This document shows, piece by piece, positions 8,804 to 15,811 of a stretch of DNA of 64,000 nucleotides. The position numbers and the translations under genes are program-made. Under the pieces are notes generated by a model. That model was not told the DNA's origin. It did not search any database and saw nothing but the letters and a program-made list of their open reading frames with translations. This stretch comes from Allostella vacuolata (GTDB lineage Bacteria > Pseudomonadota > Alphaproteobacteria > ATCC43930 > Allostellaceae): assembly GCA_006739055.1 (NCBI GenBank), contig AP019702.1:1302501-1366500 (forward strand). Reading direction: 5' to 3'. Positions within the stretch are counted from its first letter, which is position 1. Every line of letters starts with the position of its first letter.

Positions 8804-9844
8804 TCAGCCGAACATCGAGCGGAGGCGGATCGCCGCCGTGGTGCGATTCTCGACCATCAGCTTGTCGAGGATGCTGGCGACATGGTGCTTCACCGTCGAG
8901 GGGCTCACCGCGAGGATCGCGGCGATCTCCCGGTTGGTCTTGCCCCGGGTGAGCCAGAGGGCGACCTCCTGTTCGCGGGCGGTCAGCGAGCCCGGGGCCT
9001 CCGCCGGCAGCCGCACGAGAAGGTGGTGCTCGCCGGTCGCGCTGTCGCCGAGGTGATGCAGGTGGGCATCGCCGGTCGCCCCCCGGAGGCGCAGCCCGGT
9101 TCCCACGCCGGGGTGGTCCCGATCGGCCGGACCGTTCCTGATCCAGCGGAGCCATTCGTCGGGCAATAGCTGCCCGTGCCGGATTCCGGCCCGGCGCAAG
9201 CCCTCCAGCGTCGTCTCCGGAGCGAACAGGAGCCGCCCGTCCCGGTCGCAGACGATGTGTCCGGCCGGCCCGCCCTGGCCCGCGGGGGTGGTGTGCAGCA
9301 GCGGATGGTCCGGTTCCGCCATCGCGGCCAGCAGGAAGCGCTGGCGGAGGTGCGGCTGCAGCATCGCCAGCAGCGCGCGCTCCGCCGCATCGTGCCGGCG
9401 CCGGCTCCTGCTTGTGCTGATGGTGAAGAAGACCTCGCCGGCCCGGTGGAAATTGACGCTGAGATCCCAGGAGAGATCGAGCGGCCGGCACAGGAACTCC
9501 CACAGCGCCGTGGCCTCCAGTCGCTTGCGGCCCATGAAGTCCAGATAGGACACCGGGCCGCGGTCGGCGCCCCGGTAGAAGCTGCCGTCCTTGAACCCCG
9601 GCATGTCCAGAAGATCGTCGCGATGGGCGGCCAGATCCGCCAGGGCCTGATGGGCGGGTTGGTCGAGAAAGGCGTCGACGGCGCCGAGGCCCGGCTGGGT
9701 CAGGCTGATATGGGTCAGGTCGCCCGGCAGGACGAAGCGCACCGCCCTGAGGAACCGATCGGGCAGTTCGTCCATGCCGAACGGGGCATAGAGCGAGAGG
9801 ATCGCACGGTTGAACGACGCCCACTGATCACCGGAAAGTGTCAT
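8804..9844 (-). CDS. LuxR-family transcriptional regulator
   Basis: A 346-residue regulator whose C-terminal ~60 residues form a LuxR/FixJ helix-turn-helix (LTAREQEVALWLTRGKTN, then SPSTVKHHVASILDKL). The N-terminal ~280 residues match no domain I recognise and lack an obvious receiver or acyl-homoserine-lactone domain; they may be a ligand-sensing region. I chose the ATG at 9844 because a strong Shine-Dalgarno (AGGAAGGG) precedes it; ATG 9862 and TTG 9868 are in frame upstream. It converges on the transporter operon and diverges from the unknown membrane cluster at 9993, so either may be its target. Confidence 0.85.
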   Translation of the reverse strand: MTLSGDQWASFNRAILSLYAPFGMDELPDRFLRAVRFVLPGDLTHISLTQPGLGAVDAFLDQPAHQALADLAAHRDDLLDMPGFKDGSFYRGADRGPVSYLDFMGRKRLEATALWEFLCRPLDLSWDLSVNFHRAGEVFFTISTSRSRRRHDAAERALLAMLQPHLRQRFLLAAMAEPDHPLLHTTPAGQGGPAGHIVCDRDGRLLFAPETTLEGLRRAGIRHGQLLPDEWLRWIRNGPADRDHPGVGTGLRLRGATGDAHLHHLGDSATGEHHLLVRLPAEAPGSLTAREQEVALWLTRGKTNREIAAILAVSPSTVKHHVASILDKLMVENRTTAAIRLRSMFG

Positions 9845-9871
9845 GCCCTTCCTGCCCGCCATCGGCAATGC

Positions 9872-9891
9872 AATAGGCCATTGGGCCTATT
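9872..9891. promoter_or_regulatory. Perfect 20-bp palindrome, candidate LuxR-type operator
   Basis: AATAGGCCATTGGGCCTATT has perfect 8-bp arms around a 4-bp centre. It lies in the divergent gap between the LuxR-type regulator and the unknown exported/membrane cluster, 28 bp upstream of the regulator's chosen start. LuxR-family operators are typically 18-20 bp palindromes, so autoregulation and control of the cluster are plausible; this is inference. Confidence 0.5.
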
Positions 9892-9992
9892 CACGCGCAA
9901 GCTGGCATGGGCAACAATCCTGGAATGGCCCGGTTCGCTCGAGACAGGCAGAGACACCATCGATCGGCCTCGGCGGCGGCGCGTCCGGAGGC

Positions 9993-10583
9993 ATGAGACG
10001 CGTCGTCGCCATGCTCCTGCTGGCCTTGCCGATCGCCCCGGCTGTGGCCGGCGATGGTCTTGCCGGCGCCCGCGAGGCGTTCGCGCGCGACGTCGCGAAG
10101 GCCTACGGCATCGCCCGGCAGACGGTCCTCGTCCAGCCGCAATACCCGGGCCTTCCCGACAACCCCTACGATGCGCTGGAAACGCCGCCCTTCCTTGCGC
10201 TGTCCGCCGGTTGGCCGGGCATGGCCTCCGGGCCGAGCGGGTTCGCGGCCGCCGACGGCCGGACCGTCAGCGCCCGCAATCCCGCCGCGATCACCGACCT
10301 GCTCGCGGCCGCCGGGATCGGGCTCCGTCCACCACCCCGGACGGACATCGTCCGCCGCCTGATGTGGCTCTACCAGCCAGATCCCGGCAACCGGCTGATC
10401 GACGCGCATCCGAGGATCGACCAGGTGACGCCGCCAATCATCGAGCATGCGGCCGACGGCGCCGTCCGCCTGTCCTGGTTCGTCGAGCGCGGCGGCCGGA
10501 CGGGATGGGTCGGCGTCTTTCGAGCGGATTTCCATCTGCTTCCTGGCGGCAAGCCTCTGTTCGCGGAGACTTTCCTGCCATGA
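9993..10583 (+). CDS. Exported protein of unknown function
   Basis: A 196-residue protein with a clean Sec signal peptide (RRVVAMLLLALPIAPAVAG, probable cleavage after AVAG). I recognise no domain. The mature part is mixed alpha/beta with a conserved-looking PGLPDNPYDALETPPF segment and a C-terminal WFVERGGRTGWVGVFRADF strand-rich end. The ATG at 9993 was chosen because it begins the signal peptide; the frame is open to 9843 but that part is not protein-like. First gene of a five-gene cluster with 4-bp overlaps; divergent from a LuxR regulator. Confidence 0.65.
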   Translation: MRRVVAMLLLALPIAPAVAGDGLAGAREAFARDVAKAYGIARQTVLVQPQYPGLPDNPYDALETPPFLALSAGWPGMASGPSGFAAADGRTVSARNPAAITDLLAAAGIGLRPPPRTDIVRRLMWLYQPDPGNRLIDAHPRIDQVTPPIIEHAADGAVRLSWFVERGGRTGWVGVFRADFHLLPGGKPLFAETFLP

Positions 10584-11356
10584 ACCGACGCCGCGCGCAG
10601 AAGCGGATCGGGCTCGTCCCCAGCGATCATGCGGAGGACGCGGACCTGATCGTGGGCGCCGGCATCGACAGCGCAGCAGAAGCGACCCTGCGTCGCCGTG
10701 ACGTGATGGCCGGGATTCTCGGGGCCGCGCTCGTCGGCCGTCCGGCGGCAGCGCAGCCTTCCGGGGGCAAGCGCACCGCCGACGTCGCCCGCGAGATCTT
10801 CGCGCTCAACGTCCGGAATTCTCTCGGCCTTGCGGCCGGCACGTTCGACGTGTTCCCGGCGGCCGGCCTGGAGGATGCGGGCTACCACGCGACGCTGAGG
10901 ACCGGGCCCTTGTTCGCCTGGACCGCCCAGGGCACCGAGGGCAGGGTCCTGGTGAACGGCTTCGCCGGGGCCGGGCCCGGCGCAGGGATCGCCTTCGAAG
11001 GCTTCAACGGCGGGCCGGCCGGGCGGGGTGGCCTGTCGGCGCTGATGCGCGCGGTGCGTCTGCTCGATCCCCGGCGCCGCCTGCCGACGCAACAGATCGT
11101 CGACCGCGTCGCCTTCTGCCTGAACCGGGCCGACAGGGCGGAATTCTTGTTCGACGCGGATGTGGTGCGCGGGTCGGGCTTCGAGCCGCCGCCGGCCATC
11201 GCGGGGCCGTCGATCCGCGTGCGGAGCGGTCGCGTCCTGCTGACCTATTTCACCCTGGTGCCGGGCCCGACCGGCGCGTTCGAGTTCGGGAAGGTTACGG
11301 TCGGTGTGGCCGCCGGCTACGATGTCGGTGTCGCGCGCGAGGAGGTCGGGTGGTGA
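10580..11356 (+). CDS. Tat-exported protein of unknown function
   Basis: A 258-residue protein starting in an ATGA overlap with the previous gene. A twin-arginine-like segment (LRRRDVMAGILGAALVG) sits at about residues 36-55, followed by a probable cleavage site at PAAAQ, leaving an unusually long N-terminal region; the true start could be later. The mature domain is rich in beta-strand-like stretches (EGRVLVNGFAGAGPGAG, AGPSIRVRSGRVLLTYF). No family recognised. Its stop overlaps the start of the next gene. Confidence 0.6.
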   Translation: MNRRRAQKRIGLVPSDHAEDADLIVGAGIDSAAEATLRRRDVMAGILGAALVGRPAAAQPSGGKRTADVAREIFALNVRNSLGLAAGTFDVFPAAGLEDAGYHATLRTGPLFAWTAQGTEGRVLVNGFAGAGPGAGIAFEGFNGGPAGRGGLSALMRAVRLLDPRRRLPTQQIVDRVAFCLNRADRAEFLFDADVVRGSGFEPPPAIAGPSIRVRSGRVLLTYFTLVPGPTGAFEFGKVTVGVAAGYDVGVAREEVGW

Positions 11357-12417
11357 GGGCGAAGGCAGGGAAGATTGCCGGTCTGGGCCTTCTGCTGCTG
11401 GTCTTCGGCGCGCTCGCATGGCTGAACGGCCGCGCCGACAGCGCCCACTTGCGGCTCATCCTCGCGGGAGTGGTCGTGGTGCTGGCCGGTGCCCTTCTCT
11501 GGCAGCGCCGGAAAAGCCTGTGGTGGCCGCCGCTCATCGTCGCGGGCGCCCTTGCGGCGCTGGTCCTCGTCTATCTCACCGCACCCGACGTGAACCTGGC
11601 GATCTTCGAGCAGTTCATGGCGCTTGCCATCGGCGCTGTCTTCGTCTGGCTGCTGGTGTGGATCCTCGCCCGCTGCGTGCTGCCGCGGACGGATGCGAAG
11701 TACCAGGCGCTGCCGATCCTGATCCTCTCCTGCGCCCTGTCGATCGGCCTGCTGGCCAGCAGTGCGGGCACATGGCTGAAGGCGGTGGACCTCAACGCGC
11801 TGCCCGGCAACCCCGTGGCAGAGACCGGCGCCGAGCTGGCCGCCTTGTGGGAGCAGCCATGGGGCACCCGCCATCGCGGCATCTTCGCGGCGGGCGTGAT
11901 CGGCGATCCGGAGAAGCGCCGGGACGGGGGCGGGGATTTCCTCGCCTACTTCAACGCAGGCCGGTTCGGGGCGCTGGCGAGCCGTTCCCCCACCAGGTTT
12001 CCTCTTTCCTTCGAACTGCGCATGGCGGACGGCGCGGTCGTCTGGGTCCGGGGTATCGCCCAGGCGGCCCGGACGTCGGGCTGGCCGCGATGCGGACCAT
12101 ATTTCGACCAGCGCTGCGTGCGGGAGGGCGACCCTGTCGTGATCTGGGCCGATCCGGGCGAACGGCGCGCCGTCGGTGGGGGTGGGCGTGGCCATGCGCT
12201 CACCGATACCAGGGTCATCGCCTATGGCAGCCTCGAAGACTTCCGCCAGGGCTACCTGGCACGCGCGGTTGCGACGGCGCGGGTGTTCGGCTGGATCGGC
12301 TTTGCGTTCATCCCCCTGTCCCTCGTGCCGGCCATCCTCGGGTACCGGCGCGCCCGATGGCTGCGCCGGAACGGCTCGGACAGGGTGCCCGCGGGGGGTG
12401 CCAAGTGGATCCGGTGA
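11350..12417 (+). CDS. Polytopic membrane protein of unknown function
   Basis: A 355-residue protein beginning at GTG 11350 (GTG 11353 is an alternative). Four to five membrane segments fill residues ~8-140 (for example IAGLGLLLLVFGALAWL and LAIGAVFVWLLVWILA), then a ~170-residue extramembrane domain with two cysteines (RCGPYFDQRC), then a last membrane helix (VFGWIGFAFIPLSLVPAIL) and a basic tail. The layout of an N-terminal helix bundle, soluble loop and C-terminal anchor resembles sensory or scaffold membrane proteins but I cannot name a family. Confidence 0.6.
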   Translation: MVRAKAGKIAGLGLLLLVFGALAWLNGRADSAHLRLILAGVVVVLAGALLWQRRKSLWWPPLIVAGALAALVLVYLTAPDVNLAIFEQFMALAIGAVFVWLLVWILARCVLPRTDAKYQALPILILSCALSIGLLASSAGTWLKAVDLNALPGNPVAETGAELAALWEQPWGTRHRGIFAAGVIGDPEKRRDGGGDFLAYFNAGRFGALASRSPTRFPLSFELRMADGAVVWVRGIAQAARTSGWPRCGPYFDQRCVREGDPVVIWADPGERRAVGGGGRGHALTDTRVIAYGSLEDFRQGYLARAVATARVFGWIGFAFIPLSLVPAILGYRRARWLRRNGSDRVPAGGAKWIR

Positions 12418-12848
12418 GCGGGCCCGCGCGGACGAGACACGCCTGGGGAATCCCCTTCCGGGCGCTCGGTGCCGGCGGCGGGATTGCCGTCGGCGGCGCC
12501 GTCGCCTTTCGCGTCGTCCTGTCCGAGCGCGGACCGCCATTGTGGGCGCTGTGCGCGATCTGCCTCGCAGCGACCCTCGGCGTCGGCCTCGTCTGGCTTG
12601 CCGTGCGCGTGGCGCTCGCCGGTCCGGCCTATCTCGATGCGGTCGAGCCGCGCCTTCGAGCCGGCGGCTGGGAGCCGGTGCGCCGGGTCGGATTGATGCG
12701 GCAGTTCGCCCGCGGCCGACAGCGCCTGTTCGTCGTGGCCAACCCGCGCTTCGGCGAAGCGGTCTGGCGGCTATGGGTCGATGACAGGGAGGTCGCGACC
12801 CTGAGCACGAGGCTCCATGAATTCCCCGAAGGATTGGGAGATGCATAG
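12414..12848 (+). CDS. Small membrane protein of unknown function
   Basis: A 144-residue protein started at GTG 12414, which overlaps the previous stop as GTGA; GTG 12405 is an in-frame alternative. Two hydrophobic segments (GGGIAVGGAVAFRVVL and LWALCAICLAATLGVGLVWL) precede a soluble ~75-residue tail with basic stretches (VRRVGLMRQFARGRQRLF). The frame is open upstream to 11304 but only as shadow. No recognised domain; evidence for coding is the operon overlap and consistent codon pattern. Confidence 0.5.
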   Translation: MSGPARTRHAWGIPFRALGAGGGIAVGGAVAFRVVLSERGPPLWALCAICLAATLGVGLVWLAVRVALAGPAYLDAVEPRLRAGGWEPVRRVGLMRQFARGRQRLFVVANPRFGEAVWRLWVDDREVATLSTRLHEFPEGLGDA

Positions 12849-13646
12849 ATGGATGGATCCTCGCAGCGCGCAGGCTCGGTTCTGGACGGCCTGAGCATGG
12901 TCGAGTGGCTGTCGATCGTCGTCCTGGTGCTGGCCGTGCCGGCGGTGCTTCATTTCCTTTTCCGCAGATCCGACCGGTTGGACGCCGAGACGCTGCAGCG
13001 TCTTGCCGGCAAGCGCGGCTGGAGGATCGAGCGGAAGCTGGCGTCCCAGGCGGGCTCGGCGGGCGGTGTCGGCGGCGGCAGAGGCTATCGCATCGAGGTG
13101 TTCCCGACGGACGGAGCCGGATGGTCGTGCCTGGTTACCCGCTACCAGAACATCGGCGCAGGCGGCGTGGTGCGGAAGACCGAGTTCGAGGATGCCGGCG
13201 CGCGGCTGCCGGCCGGCATGGTGGTGATCGGCCCGGGGATCCCGGAGAAGGAGGCGGCGGCCGCAGCGATGCTGTTCGGTCGGTTCGACGGGGCGCTCGG
13301 CCAGTTGCTGCTATCGAAGCTGCTCGGAGACGAGGCCGCGAGCGCCGCCGGCCTGCAACAGGCAACGGACGGGGCGGTTCCCGGCGCGACGGTGTTCGCG
13401 ACGCCGGATGCGCCCGCATCGGAGGTTGGTGCGACCTATGCGCCGCTTCTCCGCTCCTGGCTCCGCGCCCATCCGAAGGAGGAAGCGTTCCCGATCCTGA
13501 TCGCCGGGCCGGAGCGGCTTCGCATCCGGCTGCGCACCGCCGCGCACCGGGCCGACGAGCTCGAAGCCTTTCTCGATCATGCGCTGGAGACGCGTCGGCA
13601 ACTGCTGGTGTCTGCCGCATCGAAGACGGGATCGTCGGCAACCTGA
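12849..13646 (+). CDS. Membrane-anchored protein of unknown function
   Basis: A 265-residue protein whose ATG directly follows the previous stop. One membrane segment near the N-terminus (MVEWLSIVVLVLAVPAVLHF), then a ~230-residue soluble domain, apparently cytoplasmic because it is preceded by FRRSDR. Last gene of the LuxR-linked cluster. The GW(R)IERKLASQ and GYRIEVFPTDGAGWSCLVT stretches look like a beta-rich fold. I recognise no family. Confidence 0.6.
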   Translation: MDGSSQRAGSVLDGLSMVEWLSIVVLVLAVPAVLHFLFRRSDRLDAETLQRLAGKRGWRIERKLASQAGSAGGVGGGRGYRIEVFPTDGAGWSCLVTRYQNIGAGGVVRKTEFEDAGARLPAGMVVIGPGIPEKEAAAAAMLFGRFDGALGQLLLSKLLGDEAASAAGLQQATDGAVPGATVFATPDAPASEVGATYAPLLRSWLRAHPKEEAFPILIAGPERLRIRLRTAAHRADELEAFLDHALETRRQLLVSAASKTGSSAT

Positions 13647-13660
13647 CGGCCTGGGGACGG

Positions 13661-14419
13661 CTACTTTCCGTAGGCGTCCCGGTTGGCCTCGATGTAGCCG
13701 TCCAGCGCCTCCCGCAGGCCGCTCCGGGCCCGCAGCGCGAAGGCCAGCACCTCGGCCGGGTCGAAGGAATGGGCGTCGATCACCGCCAGCTCGGGAAAGC
13801 GGGCCGCGAAGTCCTCGCTGGTGACGTTGCCGTCGGCAAAGGCGTCGAGCGTGCCGGCCCGGACCTCGGCGATACCGGGTGCGGCCTCCGCATAGTCCCT
13901 CAGCACCGCACCGGCCGGCGCCCGCGCGCGGACGTCGAGATCGGCCGTGGAGTTGGTGACGAAGCCGATCGACCTGCCGGAGAAGTCGGCGATCGTGCGC
14001 AGGGTCGCGCCCCGGTCCTTGCGGATCAGCAGCGTGCGCAGCACGGTGTGGTAGGGCCGGCTCCAGACCACGCCCGGGCTCTCCCGGGATGCCAGGTGCG
14101 ACAGCCCGGCCGCGGCCAGGTCGCACTCGTCGCGGCCGGGGCGCAGCCATAGGCCGTCGAAGGCGAATTCGCGGAACGCCAGCTCCAGCTTGTGGCTCTT
14201 CGCGAAGCCGCGCAGGAAGGCCACGTCCGACCCGACCAGCGCCTGGCCCGACTTGAAGAGCACGGGCGGGAACGCCGCGCTGGCGCACACGGTCAGCACC
14301 CCGGGCGCAAGCGTGGCCGGGGCGGCCAGCGCGGACCCGGCCGCGCACCAGACCGCGAGCGCGATGCTGCTCCACCGGAGCGCGCCGAAGGCCGTCCTCG
14401 TCGATGCGTGGCGTCTCAT
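13661..14419 (-). CDS. Family-3 periplasmic solute-binding protein
   Basis: A 252-residue SBP_bac_3-type protein. The signal peptide (WSSIALAVWCAAGSALA) is followed by VLTVCASAAFPPVLF, the standard first strand, then FLRGFAKSHKLELAF and TIADFSGRSIGFVTNST, matching the family's second-lobe entry. It probably binds an amino acid or small organic acid. No permease or ATPase lies next to it, so it is an orphan binding protein or a sensor ligand-binder. It is 39 bp downstream of leuD on the same strand. Confidence 0.8.
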   Translation of the reverse strand: MRRHASTRTAFGALRWSSIALAVWCAAGSALAAPATLAPGVLTVCASAAFPPVLFKSGQALVGSDVAFLRGFAKSHKLELAFREFAFDGLWLRPGRDECDLAAAGLSHLASRESPGVVWSRPYHTVLRTLLIRKDRGATLRTIADFSGRSIGFVTNSTADLDVRARAPAGAVLRDYAEAAPGIAEVRAGTLDAFADGNVTSEDFAARFPELAVIDAHSFDPAEVLAFALRARSGLREALDGYIEANRDAYGK

Positions 14420-14458
14420 GTCGTGCCTCCTGGCGGGAGCCGCACCATAGCCGGCCGT

Positions 14459-15043
14459 CTACGGGGCCGGATAGCGTGCTTCGAAGGCCGCGATGCGGTC
14501 CGCCATGCGCAGGGTGAGCGACAGGGTGTCGGTGCCTTCCAGCAGGCAGCGGCGGCGGCGCGGGTCGATCGCGAAGGGGTGGCTCGCGTTGCCGTCGATG
14601 ACGGCCTGGGCGTCCAGATCGACCGTCAGCGGGCGGGGTGTTGCCGTGCGGTCCAGCAGCCCCTCGATGATCGCGGCATCCAGGGTGACGATGAGCAGCC
14701 CGTTCTCGAAGGCGTTGTTGGTGAAGATCTCGGCGACGCTGGGCGCGATCACCGCCCGGATGCCGTAGTCGAGCAGGGCGAAGATCGCGTGCTCGCGCGA
14801 CGAGCCGCAGCCGAAGTTGGGCCCGGTGACCAGGATCCCGGCATCGCGCCAGCCGGTTCGGTTGAGGATGAAGCCCGGCCGCTCGCTGCCCCCTTCGTCG
14901 AACCGCTGGTCATGGAACAGGCAGTCGGCCAGCCCGTCCTGCGGCCGGCGGTCGACGAAGCGGGCCGGGATGATCCGGTCGGTATCGATGTTCGCCTCCG
15001 GCATCGGGGCGGCGATGGCGGTCAGCCGGGTGAAGGGACGCAT
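14459..15043 (-). CDS. leuD: 3-isopropylmalate dehydratase small subunit
   Basis: A 194-residue LeuD, the swivel domain of isopropylmalate isomerase in leucine synthesis. ANIDTDRIIPARF and FGCGSSREHAIFAL are the family signatures. The ATG at 15043 gives the usual start (MRPFTRLTAIAAP); an in-frame upstream start at 15064 adds seven unlikely residues. It works with the large subunit LeuC at 15812-17209. Normally the two are adjacent, but here a toxin-antitoxin pair separates them. The large subunit is somewhat divergent, so a related hydro-lyase for another 2-substituted malate is possible. Confidence 0.88.
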   Translation of the reverse strand: MRPFTRLTAIAAPMPEANIDTDRIIPARFVDRRPQDGLADCLFHDQRFDEGGSERPGFILNRTGWRDAGILVTGPNFGCGSSREHAIFALLDYGIRAVIAPSVAEIFTNNAFENGLLIVTLDAAIIEGLLDRTATPRPLTVDLDAQAVIDGNASHPFAIDPRRRRCLLEGTDTLSLTLRMADRIAAFEARYPAP

Positions 15044-15123
15044 TTCAGGGGGCGGCAACGGCACGATTGTCCGAGGCGCGGACGAGCAGGACGCTTCTCG
15101 ACATCGGTTCTCCTTCGGCGTCG

Positions 15124-15483
15124 CTACTGCGCATCGTCGGTGGCGAGATGCCTGCGTGGCTCCATTTGCTCATGCAGCACGCGAGCGATTTCGACAAAGC
15201 CTGAATCCGTCGCTCGAAAGTAGACGACATGCACCGGATCGTTGACCGGTGCTTCGCGGCTGTCGCCCCGGCCGTGGCGGGTGTGCAGGCTGCGAAGTCC
15301 GGCCTGCAGGTAGCTGCGGTCGATTGTCAGCGGGCTGAATGGAGCGACTGCAACGCGCCGGAATGTCGCCGTCAGCAATGCACGATAGCGAATACGCGCC
15401 AGCGCGCCATGCACTTCTTCGCTCGTGCGCAAGGTCGATTCGATATCCGCCCTCGCGGGCCCGGACAGGCGATAGCGGACCAA
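15124..15483 (-). CDS. parE: ParE/RelE-family toxin
   Basis: A 119-residue type II toxin of the ParE fold: YRLSGPARADIESTLR at the N-terminus and HVVYFRATDSGFVEIARVLHEQ with MEPRRHL at the C-terminus. ParE toxins poison DNA gyrase; related RelE toxins cleave mRNA. The start appears to be a TTG at 15483, three bases after the antitoxin stop, giving coupled but weaker translation, a common arrangement that keeps toxin below antitoxin. It sits between leuC and leuD. Confidence 0.85.
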   Translation of the reverse strand: MVRYRLSGPARADIESTLRTSEEVHGALARIRYRALLTATFRRVAVAPFSPLTIDRSYLQAGLRSLHTRHGRGDSREAPVNDPVHVVYFRATDSGFVEIARVLHEQMEPRRHLATDDAQ

Positions 15484-15486
15484 GCG

Positions 15487-15756
15487 TCACCGATTGCCGT
15501 CAACCAGCGCATCCAGTGCGGCATCAAGGTCGGCTTCCTCGATCTCGATGAAATCGCCGCGGTCCAGCGCATCGATCCCGGCCTGAAGTTGACTACGAAG
15601 GATGTCCAGCTTCAGATCCTCTGTCCTGATGCGGTGCTGCAGGCCGCGGACGGCATCGCGCATGGCTTCGCTGGCATCCTGATACTTGCCGGCGCGCACG
15701 ATCTCTTCGACGAATGCGTCCTGCTCGGCCGTCAGGTTGATGTTGCGTGTTGGCAT
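15487..15756 (-). CDS. parD: ParD-family antitoxin
   Basis: An 89-residue CopG/ribbon-helix-helix antitoxin: RNINLTAEQDAFVEEIVRAG is the DNA-binding N-terminus, then a toxin-binding helix (ASEAMRDAVRGLQHR) and acidic tail. The ATG at 15756 has a GGAGG ribosome site six bases upstream. A perfect 17-bp palindrome overlaps its predicted promoter, as expected for autorepression. It neutralises the ParE-like toxin encoded just downstream. Confidence 0.88.
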   Translation of the reverse strand: MPTRNINLTAEQDAFVEEIVRAGKYQDASEAMRDAVRGLQHRIRTEDLKLDILRSQLQAGIDALDRGDFIEIEEADLDAALDALVDGNR

Positions 15757-15776
15757 GGCGTACCTCCGTCTGCTCA

Positions 15777-15805
15777 AGCGTAGAGTGTTTGGCAAATATT
15801 GCCAA
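15777..15805 (-). promoter_or_regulatory. parDE promoter with overlapping operator palindrome
   Basis: On the minus strand TTGGCA (15805-15800) and TACGCT (15782-15777) are spaced by 17 bp, a good sigma-70 promoter. The -35 lies inside the perfect palindrome TTGGCAA-ATA-TTGCCAA (15789-15805). Ribbon-helix-helix antitoxins bind such short palindromes over their own promoters. This also gives leuD, downstream, a promoter independent of leuC. Confidence 0.6.
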
Positions 15806-15811
15806 TGTGCA

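Noticed and set aside
15064-15064. Upstream start for leuD
   Set aside because: The extra residues (MPLPPPE) do not match the family; the ATG at 15043 gives the conserved N-terminus.
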